Positions 33,909 through 40,840 of a DNA stretch of 64,000 bases are shown in pieces. The translations under genes were made by a program, and so were the position numbers. A model generated the notes under the pieces. It was not told the origin of the DNA. It saw only the letters and a program-made list of their open reading frames with translations, and searched no databases. Source of the stretch: an uncultured Clostridia bacterium (GTDB taxonomy: Bacteria > Bacillota > Clostridia > Saccharofermentanales > Saccharofermentanaceae); NCBI GenBank assembly GCA_937876985.1, contig CALEFT010000027.1, forward strand, positions 75,883-139,882, read 5' to 3'. Numbering within the stretch: position 1 is the stretch's first letter; each line of letters starts with the position of its first letter.

Positions 33909-33953
33909 GTCTGATAAAACATAATCATCTTGTGTTTCTGTCAAGTGCGGTAA
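33909..33953 (+). repeat. Second-type junction element, degenerate copy
   Basis: CTGATAAAACATAATCATCT and TGTTTCTGTCAAGTGCGGTA resemble the element at 26923-26968. It follows a decayed AGACCAG hairpin (33893-33921) and leads into the E5-like toxin remnant. Confidence 0.55.
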
Positions 33954-34260
33954 AACATCCATTAATAGTTCAGAATTAGTATTTGGAAGTAATACTAAAT
34001 CGACACAAAAACTGATGAATCAGATAAATAATAGAGGATGGACAGAAGATTTGGTTAGGAATACAGTCGACAACCCATATACTATTCGTGCAAGTGTATA
34101 TAAACGGACAGGAAATTCAGCAACAGTTTTTTATACATAGCAAGACTCCTATGTTATTGTAGATGATGTTACAAAAGAAATAGTTCAGATTAGTGATAAT
34201 ATTAATCCTTCTACATGGGCACCTGATACAAGTATTGTTGACCCATATATTCTAGATTGA
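33950..34260 (+). pseudogene. Colicin E5-like ribonuclease toxin module, in-frame TAG
   Basis: Frame reads LVFGSNTKSTQKLMNQINNR, GWTEDLVRNTVDNPYTIRA, YKRTGNSATVFYT, then TAG 34138, then in frame QDSYVIVDDVTKEIVQISD and WAPDTSIVDPY to TGA 34258. The GW...NP, TGxxATV(F/Y)Y and YVIVDD...VQISD pattern is that of colicin E5-type tRNA anticodon nucleases. The premature stop removes about 40 residues, including part of the catalytic core. No start codon. Confidence 0.72.
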
Positions 34261-34270
34261 GGTGAAGTGA

Positions 34271-34693
34271 ATGAAAGTATCAGATATAAACAAAAAACTA
34301 AGAACAATAGAATATGCTGGAGAGCTTTTTGTTAATCTTCAGGAATTACGTGAATTGTTAAGAAATGAGCCGTTGGTTGAAATGGAAGAAACTTTAATTA
34401 CGCCATATTATATACAAGATAATAAGAGACTAGAACTTTATCAATATGAATTTTGTTGTACAGAAGATTGTACTTTTGAAGATTATATTCTCACACAAAC
34501 TGGAAAAAATCAAATTAAGGAAGTACCACAAGAAATTATATATCTCAGAAAAAAGTGTTTTGCAACTTATGAGGAGGAGAATAAACTAAAGGATTATATC
34601 GACTTTATTTTTGAAAACAGGACATTGCAAAATGAAGTTGTAAATTCGTTTGGTAATTATACACCAGAGAATTTATATGCTATAGTTTATTGA
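34271..34693 (+). CDS. Putative immunity protein for the E5-like RNase
   Basis: 140 residues, acidic, starting MKVSDINKKLRTIEYAGELF 10 bases after the E5-like toxin's stop, with AGGTG upstream. A basic tRNase bound by an acidic immunity protein would fit. Family not recognised from sequence. Confidence 0.6.
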   Translation: MKVSDINKKLRTIEYAGELFVNLQELRELLRNEPLVEMEETLITPYYIQDNKRLELYQYEFCCTEDCTFEDYILTQTGKNQIKEVPQEIIYLRKKCFATYEEENKLKDYIDFIFENRTLQNEVVNSFGNYTPENLYAIVY

Positions 34694-34793
34694 TGATAAT
34701 TCAAATTTTGTTTTATCCTCAAATAGTGCAAGTGGTATTTGAACATTTATAAAAAGCCCATTTAATATTAAGATCAGCTATGAAGAATTGTGG

Positions 34794-34843
34794 CTGGTCT
34801 GATAAAGAATATACTTGTTGCGTTTTTGTCAAGGGTGGTAGTA
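34794..34843 (+). repeat. Second-type junction element, copy 3
   Basis: 34820-34843 is identical over 24 bases to 26945-26968. It follows a partly decayed GATCAGC/GCTGGTCT hairpin at 34771-34800. Confidence 0.65.
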
Positions 34844-35046
34844 GTTCGTCAAGCTGGTATAGATGTACAAGCCAATGTGCATGTATATGATGAATTGTTA
34901 CCAGTTGAATATATCGATAGATTCACGACTAAAAAGGTGTTCTTACAACATGGGGAGATGCTATTTCTCTGAGAATTGGGAACCAGAATTCTTCTTTTAG
35001 GAATAATAACCCATTTGGTGCTATTGATATGGATAATATAAATTGA
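34835..35046 (+). pseudogene. Toxin module remnant (frameshifted)
   Basis: One frame reads QAGIDVQANVHVYDELLPVE, YIDRFTT; after a one-base shift it continues KGVLTTWGDAISLRIGNQN and NPFGAIDMDNIN to TGA 35044. No repeat or start codon in front. Toxin type unknown. The stop touches the start region of the next immunity gene. Confidence 0.55.
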
Positions 35047-35057
35047 TGGAGGTTCTT

Positions 35058-35417
35058 ATGGATTATTTTGATATTAAAGAAATTTATGAAGATTTTCAGT
35101 ATCCAGCATCTTATATAAAAGCTATGGAATTAAATTTGGTAGATTTTGATTTTTGGTATTTTATGACAAAAGAGCAAGTGTTTACAAGAATTAATGGGTT
35201 GATGAAAAGATATCCAAGCAGAAGACTAGTGCCATTTGCAAGACGTGATGATAGTGATGATATTGCTTGCTTTGAAGTTGGCAAAGAATATAAGGTTCAA
35301 ATTATCCATGATTTTGCTTCTGAGGGGTATGAACAACAAGGAGAATATGATAGATTTTGGGATTGGATGAAGTCTGCTTTAGATGAATTGATTGAAAAAG
35401 AAGGCGACGAATTTTGA
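35058..35417 (+). CDS. SUKH-like immunity protein
   Basis: 119 residues from ATG 35058 (GGAGG five bases upstream; earlier starts at 35043/35046 are less well placed). FQYPASYIKAMELNLVDFDF, RYPSRRLVPFARRDDSDDIA and IIHDFASEGYEQQGEYDRFW are blocks typical of small SMI1/KNR4-like immunity proteins. It overlaps the following kptA copy by 4 bases. Confidence 0.68.
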   Translation: MDYFDIKEIYEDFQYPASYIKAMELNLVDFDFWYFMTKEQVFTRINGLMKRYPSRRLVPFARRDDSDDIACFEVGKEYKVQIIHDFASEGYEQQGEYDRFWDWMKSALDELIEKEGDEF

Positions 35418-35950
35418 ATACAAAGTTGAGTAAAGAAATATCATATGCACTTCGTCATGCACCATGGGAATATGAATTAGAAATGGACGAAAATGGTTGG
35501 GTTTCTATGGAACAGTTGCTAGAAGCATTACATAGAAAAAATGATTGGAAAAGTATAACACAAGATGATATACAACAAATGATTGATTTGTCAGAGAAAA
35601 AGAGACATGAAATTGTTGGAAACAAAATCAGAGCATTTTACGGTCATTCAATACCTATGAAAATTTCTAAAATTGAAAGTAAGCCACCAGAGTTTTTATA
35701 TCATGGAACTGCAAGGAGATTTATGAAATCAATTATGGAAAATGGATTATCCCCTCAGAGTAGACAATATGTACATCTATCACAAGATATTGAGACTGCT
35801 CAGGATGTGGGTCGTAGACATGATGATAAACCATGTATTTTAGTGATTGATTCCTTGCAAGCATGGAATGATGGGATAATATTTTATTATGGGAATGAGA
35901 AGGTATGGCTAGCAGATTCTATTCCTAGTATTTATATTAGAGAACTTTAA
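35414..35950 (+). CDS. kptA: RNA 2'-phosphotransferase (KptA/Tpt1), copy 2
   Basis: 178 residues, identical to the copy at 32023 from Leu-Ser-Lys onward; only the first codons differ (MNTK here, MYDFRK there). The DNA is identical from 35428 through the end of the gene, the terminator and into the next intergenic repeat, with only two substitutions noticed. The start is TTG 35414 with GAAGG upstream and overlaps the SUKH-like gene by 4 bases. Catalytic Arg-His, Arg and Arg positions are all kept. The copy has been spliced behind a different immunity gene than copy 1. Confidence 0.85.
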   Translation: MNTKLSKEISYALRHAPWEYELEMDENGWVSMEQLLEALHRKNDWKSITQDDIQQMIDLSEKKRHEIVGNKIRAFYGHSIPMKISKIESKPPEFLYHGTARRFMKSIMENGLSPQSRQYVHLSQDIETAQDVGRRHDDKPCILVIDSLQAWNDGIIFYYGNEKVWLADSIPSIYIREL

Positions 35951-35955
35951 AGTAT

Positions 35956-35985
35956 AGGGCTGTGTTATTTGTGTAACACAGCTCT
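35956..35985 (+). terminator. Terminator after kptA copy 2
   Basis: Same hairpin as 32571-32600. Confidence 0.8.
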
Positions 35986-35999
35986 TATCTTATGTAATG

Positions 36000-36193
36000 A
36001 TATCTTTATGATTTAAGCGAGACTGAACAAAAAACAGCATATAATCATGGAACTACAAGATAAATATCTTTATATTCTTTAAGTTCTTATATTTTCAGCA
36101 GTTTTCAAAATTCAAAAACCAATTAAAATAAAACCAGTTTTCCAATTTCCTATATTGTCAGATTGGTATGTGACCACGTGAGTTGGATGTAGA
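36000..36193 (+). repeat. Intergenic repeat copy 4 ending in the 34-bp junction
   Basis: Fuller version of copy 3; shares the CAGTTTTCAAAATTCAA and ATAAAACCAGTTTT blocks with copies 1 and 2 and ends in the same junction at 36157-36191. Confidence 0.75.
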
Positions 36194-36689
36194 ATAGGTG
36201 AAACGGCTGAAGATATTGGACGTCGAGTTGATGATGTTAATTCTACGCAAATAAACGATGTCGATATTGATAATCAGGTTAGAATGGCTGATAATATTGT
36301 TGATGAGGGTGGTACAAAGACAGGCACTATTTGGGATAATATAAGAGGTACAGCTGATAATATGCCAGGTACAGAAATTCCAGCTACATTCAAGATTGAT
36401 TTGGATGGAAATATTAATTATGTTAATCCAGAAACGGGTACAAACACTCTTTGGACAAATGCGAATGCCTGAGCATATGGGAGAGTATGTAAGTAGATTT
36501 GGACTTGAAAGTGATAGTATCGGAGTTCGAAGTCAGATTATGTTAGAAAGTTATTCGGCATCACTTAACGTTGCAATGACAGATTTAATGACAAAAGAAC
36601 CTGGAAGATATTTTGGAACCTATGGTAATTGGGAATTAGGTATTAATACAGAAACTGGTGTAGTATACCATGCGAAAATGCTTATGTAG
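36194..36689 (+). pseudogene. Broken toxin module on pretoxin repeat R8
   Basis: R8 (36194-36314) starts at ATAGGTGAA, no start codon. Toxin frame reads WDNIRGTADNMPGTEIPATF, DGNINYVNPETGTNTLWTN and stops; a one-base shift near 36468 puts the rest, MGEYVSRFGLESDSIGVRS, MTDLMTKEPGRYFGTYGNWE and TETGVVYHAKMLM, in the next frame to TAG 36687. The domain type recurs in polymorphic toxins but its activity is unknown to me. Confidence 0.7.
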
Positions 36690-36700
36690 AGGGAATAATT

Positions 36701-37219
36701 ATGATAATAGAAACGATATTTAATAATAGAAATTATGTGCGAAAAATCGAGGGCATGGGAAAAGGACTTGTTTTATTTAAAGTTGAAGTTGTTGATAAGA
36801 AAATAGGTCAGAATTATCATTTGTTTTATGCTGACAATCTTAAACCACCAATGGATATTGCAATCAATCCTTGTGATGGAACGATAGAATATGTAAGCTA
36901 TTTTGCTCAAGACGAGGTAATAGAGAGAAAAAGCATAGAACTTCAAACTATAACTAATGGTGTTGGGATTAGAATAACACATAAAGACTTTAATGAAAAT
37001 AACGTGCATATTACAGAGAAGAGTAAATTCCTATTTTCAATGTTCAGAAACGATCTTTGGATATTAAAGAAAGATATTGATAGAACAATACTTAAGGAAT
37101 ATGGTTTAGATGAATCAAACGGATTGCTATTTTTCAATAATGAGTTTTTCGGTATGGTTCTGAGAAATTTGAGTGAAGAGGAAATTCAAGAAATTGTGAA
37201 TTCGCAGTGTTTGTTATAG
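36701..37219 (+). CDS. Putative immunity protein
   Basis: 172 residues starting 11 bases after the broken toxin, with AGAGGG upstream. Begins MIIETIFNNRNYVRKIEGMG; the C-terminus is EEEIQEIVNSQCLL. No recognised family; immunity role inferred from position. Confidence 0.58.
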   Translation: MIIETIFNNRNYVRKIEGMGKGLVLFKVEVVDKKIGQNYHLFYADNLKPPMDIAINPCDGTIEYVSYFAQDEVIERKSIELQTITNGVGIRITHKDFNENNVHITEKSKFLFSMFRNDLWILKKDIDRTILKEYGLDESNGLLFFNNEFFGMVLRNLSEEEIQEIVNSQCLL

Positions 37220-37238
37220 AATTATCCAATGTTGTGCA

Positions 37239-37409
37239 AAAAAATTTATAGAAGACGATAAGTTCGGAGAGCAATTAAAAGAAATTGAAGTATTTGAAGT
37301 AACACATAATTCTTGGGAGATGTTCTGTAGCTACTATGGCTATGGTCCATCTCCTTTTTGCTATACAGCGGAATTTGCAGATATAGGTAAAAGCATAACA
37401 AATTCCTAA
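37239..37409 (+). pseudogene. Immunity gene remnant
   Basis: Frame without a start: KFIEDDKFGEQLKEIEVFEV, THNSWEMFCSYYGYGPSPF, DIGKSITNS to TAA 37407. Looks like the 3' half of an immunity gene; the pretoxin fragment that follows begins in another frame at the same place, so this is a recombination joint. Confidence 0.5.
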
Positions 37410-37576
37410 ACAGCTAGTTATAGCAGCAGGAATAGGGATAGGAGAAGCTTCGATAGTATCAGGACTATCTACAACGGGAGAAATAGTTTATGAAGTATAT
37501 AATCCAGGCGAGGAAGGATTTAACGTAGTAAGAGATATACTTTGGAGGAGATCAAAGAGCATTTGATATATATAAT
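37404..37576 (+). pseudogene. Upstream pretoxin fragment, frameshifted
   Basis: Reads IPKQLVIAAGIGIGEASIVS, GLSTTGEIVYEVYNPGEEGF, NVVRDIL, then a one-base shift near 37546 leads to GGDQRAFDIYNEVLLSADAS, which is the start of the intact frame at 37580. It extends the known pretoxin by about 55 residues and shows that even the longest copy has lost its N-terminal part. Confidence 0.6.
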
Positions 37577-37579
37577 GAG

Positions 37580-38713
37580 GTGCTTCTATCTGCAGATGCA
37601 TCGATAATTGGAGCAAGTTTATTTGGTGGAAATAAAGCGGTAAAAGATATAGCGTTTGATGTTATATCTGAAGTATTGGGAATTGCTGTAGGAGAAATAG
37701 CAAGCATAAATGGAGCAAGTGAAACAGAGCAAGCATTCTTGGTTTTTGCGACAAGTATTGCAACAAACATAGGGTTAAATTCTATCGATGAGATAGCGTC
37801 ATCGGGTATGAGACGTTATGATGATATTGCTAGAAATGCAGATGGATTAGCTAATAACAGTTCTACAAGAAGAATAGATGGAGATATTCCTGGTTCAGGA
37901 GGAAGAGGAGATGTAAATCCGATAAATGGTGCGGATGAAGCGACAGGAAGAGTTATTAGGGATACAGATGGACCAAATCCAAGTAACAATATAGCATCCG
38001 GAAGTGAAGCGAGGGCTATAGGAGATACGCCTAACGGAATAGATGCTAGCATTGAAGGAGCAACTGATAATATCGATGAAACGGTGGAGCGAATAGGTGA
38101 AACGGCCGAAGATATTGGACGCCGAGTTGATGATGTTAATTCTACGCAAATAAACGATGTCGATGTTGATAATCAGGTTAGAATGGCGGATAATATTGGT
38201 GGTGAGGGTGGCACAAAGACATTTCGTAATGTAAGTGAATTGAGTAACGAACAAATAGAAGCTCTTATAAAGTATACGGGAGATGATTACGTCAATATCA
38301 ACAATTCTTTACGTGGATTGGATACATTATCCCCTGAAAATCAAGCTACCGTAGAAGCAATGAAATCTGCATTAGATAATTCGGCATTACCTCAAGATAT
38401 GACATTATATAGAGGAACATCAACAGAGGCGTTAGGTTCACTGCAAAATTTATCCGTTGATGAATTGGTTGGAAAAACATTTACAGAACAAGGTTTTATG
38501 AGTACATCAACAAGTAATGTGATTGCAGAAGGCTTTTCTGGAAATATGAAAATGACCATAGAGGCATCTAAAGGAGCACAGGCATTGGATATTTCGTCAA
38601 TTAGTCAGTATACTACGGAAGCAGAGGTGTTATTTAATGCTGGTCAAGAAATGTTGATAACATCTGCAGAAGTAAGTGATGGGATATTAAATATAACGGT
38701 TATTATAGAGTAA
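37580..38713 (+). CDS. ADP-ribosyltransferase toxin module with longest pretoxin segment
   Basis: 377 residues from GTG 37580 (weak start, no clear ribosome binding site). Residues 1-110 are pretoxin sequence found nowhere else complete; about 110-215 are repeat R9; the toxin domain fills the last 165. It is an R-S-E class mono-ADP-ribosyltransferase: MTLYRGTSTEALG (Arg), GKTFTEQGFMSTSTS (Ser-Thr-Ser) and TTEAEVLFNAGQEML (Glu-x-Glu, the arrangement of arginine-modifying enzymes). All three catalytic elements are intact. It would transfer ADP-ribose from NAD+ to a protein in the target cell. The next gene, starting about 14 bases later, is an ADP-ribosylglycohydrolase. Confidence 0.82.
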   Translation: MLLSADASIIGASLFGGNKAVKDIAFDVISEVLGIAVGEIASINGASETEQAFLVFATSIATNIGLNSIDEIASSGMRRYDDIARNADGLANNSSTRRIDGDIPGSGGRGDVNPINGADEATGRVIRDTDGPNPSNNIASGSEARAIGDTPNGIDASIEGATDNIDETVERIGETAEDIGRRVDDVNSTQINDVDVDNQVRMADNIGGEGGTKTFRNVSELSNEQIEALIKYTGDDYVNINNSLRGLDTLSPENQATVEAMKSALDNSALPQDMTLYRGTSTEALGSLQNLSVDELVGKTFTEQGFMSTSTSNVIAEGFSGNMKMTIEASKGAQALDISSISQYTTEAEVLFNAGQEMLITSAEVSDGILNITVIIE

Positions 38714-38727
38714 AGGTGGCAAGAAGA

Positions 38728-39909
38728 ATGTATGAAAAAAATAAACCAAATTCAATAATAGAACGCTGGGAGGTAGATATTCAAGCATATAGAAATGGCG
38801 CCAAAACGTTGGTATCAGCTCCACAATGCGAAACGTGTACCAAATATATAAAAGGAAATGCGTTACACTGTAGGTGTTATGAAAGCGAGCGAAAACCTAA
38901 ATATGTATTATTTCCTCAAAAGGAATGTCCTGCTTATGATAATAATAATCCCATAGAATTGAAGGTACAAAATAATAGAGAAAATAAAATATATGGTGGA
39001 TTATTTGGGTTTTGTGTTGGAGATGCATTGGGAGTCCCGGTTGAGTTTTCAACGAGGGAAGAAAGAGAACAAGACCCAATTAAAGAAATGCGAGCATATG
39101 GAACATATCATCAACCATTTGGAACGTGGTCAGATGATACTTCGCTGACAATATGTCTAATTGATGCAATAAATAGAGGTTATTCAGTACAAAGAGTAGC
39201 GAAAAATTTTGTTAAATTCTATGAAAAAGGATATTTCACTCCATATGGTGAGGTATTTGATATCGGAAATTCAACGAGAGATTCGATTATAAAGATAAGT
39301 ACTGGAAAAAATCCCATTGATTGCGGGGGACGGACTGAGATTGATAATGGAAATGGATCATTAATGAGAATTTTGCCTATAGCTTTTTATGGAAAAAAAT
39401 TGAATGGACAAGAATTAGTGAAACTTATAGAAGAAATCTCTTCGTTAACACATGGACATAATCGTTCTAAATTGGCGTGTATTTTTTATGTAGAGTTTGC
39501 AATCCAAATTATTGAGGGATATGGAAAAGAAGAGTCTTTAGACAGGACAATAGCTTTTATCAATAGTCATTGTATGAAATCATATGCGGATGAATTTAGA
39601 AATTTTGAAAAAATTTTAACTAAAAAAATTGTCAATGTCACTAGGGATGAAATTAAATCTACAGGATATGTTATTGATACATTGGAAGCAGTTTTATGGA
39701 CATTTTTTAATGCAGATGGATATCGTGACACAATATTAAAAGCAATAAATCTTGGTGGTGATACAGATACTATCGCAGCTATTGTTGGTGGCATTGCAGG
39801 TATTTATTACGGTGTAAATGACATTCCGAAAGAATGGATACAAAGCATTGTAAAAAAAGAAGAATTATATCAGATGTTTGAGCAATTTTGTGTTATTACA
39901 GATTTTTAA
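38728..39909 (+). CDS. ADP-ribosylglycohydrolase (enzymatic immunity)
   Basis: 393 residues. About 80 N-terminal residues hold a Cys cluster (CETCTKY, LHCRCYES, KECPAY) that may bind metal. The rest is a DraG/ARH-type hydrolase: FGFCVGDALGVPVEF, GTWSDDTSLT (metal Asp pair), NGNGSLMRILPIAF, SLTHGHNRS and LGGDTDTIAAIVGGIAG (second metal Asp pair). It removes ADP-ribose from modified proteins, so it can undo damage done by the neighbouring transferase toxin. ATG 38728 is preferred over GTG 38716 because AAGGTGG is well spaced to it. A terminator follows. Immunity by hydrolase is known for the Tre1/Tri1 pair; here it is inferred from pairing and motifs. Confidence 0.85.
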   Translation: MYEKNKPNSIIERWEVDIQAYRNGAKTLVSAPQCETCTKYIKGNALHCRCYESERKPKYVLFPQKECPAYDNNNPIELKVQNNRENKIYGGLFGFCVGDALGVPVEFSTREEREQDPIKEMRAYGTYHQPFGTWSDDTSLTICLIDAINRGYSVQRVAKNFVKFYEKGYFTPYGEVFDIGNSTRDSIIKISTGKNPIDCGGRTEIDNGNGSLMRILPIAFYGKKLNGQELVKLIEEISSLTHGHNRSKLACIFYVEFAIQIIEGYGKEESLDRTIAFINSHCMKSYADEFRNFEKILTKKIVNVTRDEIKSTGYVIDTLEAVLWTFFNADGYRDTILKAINLGGDTDTIAAIVGGIAGIYYGVNDIPKEWIQSIVKKEELYQMFEQFCVITDF

Positions 39910-39982
39910 TATCTCTTAAACCATTTCAAGAACGTCCATGTTACAATGGTATTCTTTAGTAATACAAAATAAGAAACATAGT

Positions 39983-40032
39983 ATCAGCGGTATTTCAGAC
40001 TTGAAAAAGTCATGAAATACCGCTGATTTTTT
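39983..40032 (+). terminator. Strong terminator closing the island
   Basis: A 15-bp perfect stem (ATCAGCGGTATTTCA with its complement) around a 15-base loop, then six T. It ends the ADP-ribosylglycohydrolase transcript. Confidence 0.93.
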
Positions 40033-40153
40033 GTTCTTATAAGTCAGCCAGTTGCATCAGTAAAGAAAAACAGAACTGCATGTCCATGCGGAAGACAATT
40101 GCGGTCTTTAAGCAGATTCCTGTGCTTGGATGGCATCTATCCATTGTGTTAGG

Positions 40154-40199
40154 CACCTGTTCACATGAGTTGATTGTTGAGCAGGTGTTTTTGTTTTTT
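40154..40199 (+). terminator. Weak hairpin with T tract before ctsR
   Basis: CACCTG and CAGGTG with a long loop, followed by TTTTTGTTTTTT. Could be the terminator of lost upstream sequence. The stretch 40033-40231 otherwise holds no gene. Confidence 0.45.
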
Positions 40200-40231
40200 G
40201 ACTTTTTTTGATTTTCGAGGGGGGAGAAGTG

Positions 40232-40260
40232 TTGACAAAGAAGAAAATAGGGTGGATAAT
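40232..40260 (+). promoter_or_regulatory. Sigma-A promoter of the ctsR operon
   Basis: TTGACA at 40232-40237, 17 bases, GATAAT at 40255-40260. The -35 is a perfect match and the spacing ideal. TTTTCGAGGGGGGAG lies just upstream (40212-40226), a member of the recurrent element seen before several genes. Confidence 0.85.
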
Positions 40261-40265
40261 GTGAA

Positions 40266-40282
40266 TGTCAAAGAAAGTCAAA
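40266..40282 (+). promoter_or_regulatory. CtsR operator
   Basis: TGTCAAA, GAA, AGTCAAA: the tandem heptad repeat with 3-base spacer bound by CtsR dimers (consensus RGTCAAA-NAN-RGTCAAA). It covers the transcription start region a few bases after the -10, so CtsR should block its own operon until heat or protein stress. Confidence 0.88.
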
Positions 40283-40323
40283 ACTAATATCAGAATCAAG
40301 AATTTGCAAGAAGGAGGCGGAAG

Positions 40324-40806
40324 ATGGCTCGATTAGTAGACGTGATTGAGATGGTGATAAACCAGATGCTAGACGAGAACGACGGCAGTGTGATTATTAG
40401 CAGAAATACGCTCGCTGAGAAGGTGAATTGTGTGCCTTCGCAGATTACATATGTGCTATCAACGAGATTCACGCCTGGAAATGGATATATTGTTGAGAGT
40501 AGGCGCGGTGGTGGCGGCCAGATTACTGTAATGAGGGCAAAACCACTCAGTTCTACGGAATATTTGAAGGCGATGCTTGATACAATAGGACGAGAGCTTA
40601 GTCAGCAGCAGGCAAGACTTTTGCTTCAGAACGCGATTAGTCGTAAGGCGATGAACGCGAGAGAGGCGACGATAATAATGGCGGCCTGTTCGGATAGAGC
40701 GCTAGGTAAGCTAGACCCAGATGCGAGGAATATCGTGAGGGCGGATGTTTTTAAGAATGCAATAGCAGGAATGCTAGTTGATGTAAATAATAACAATTTG
40801 AGATAG
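40324..40806 (+). CDS. ctsR: Transcriptional repressor of class III stress genes
   Basis: 160 residues. N-terminal winged-helix DNA-binding domain with SRNTLAEKVNCVPSQITYVL and FTPGNGYIVESRRGGGGQI, including the Gly-rich wing that acts as a heat sensor in CtsR. C-terminal dimerisation domain rich in helices. GGAGG precedes the ATG. First gene of ctsR-mcsA-mcsB-clpC, with a CtsR site in its own promoter. Confidence 0.95.
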   Translation: MARLVDVIEMVINQMLDENDGSVIISRNTLAEKVNCVPSQITYVLSTRFTPGNGYIVESRRGGGGQITVMRAKPLSSTEYLKAMLDTIGRELSQQQARLLLQNAISRKAMNAREATIIMAACSDRALGKLDPDARNIVRADVFKNAIAGMLVDVNNNNLR

Positions 40807-40840
40807 GCGATAGATTGATAACAATTGGAAGGAGAACAAT

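Larger units (their letters stand above)
21015..39909 (+). other. Orphan polymorphic-toxin / immunity cassette island
   Basis: About 19 kb, all on the plus strand and visibly richer in A+T than the flanks. It is a run of about 15 toxin C-terminal modules, each followed by one or two immunity genes. Nine modules begin with parts of one conserved pretoxin segment. Intergenic pieces are also repeated: terminator hairpins, a 34-bp junction and a shorter junction. No transposase, integrase, secretion gene or toxin N-terminus is present. Most toxin modules lack a start or ribosome binding site and many are broken, so the array fits a store of toxin tips that could recombine into a full-length toxin encoded elsewhere. 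Confidence 0.85.

Noticed and set aside
21015..39909. Island as an integrated phage or transposon
   Set aside because: No transposase, integrase, phage structural gene, terminal inverted repeat or tRNA target was found; the repeats are explained by the pretoxin cassettes.
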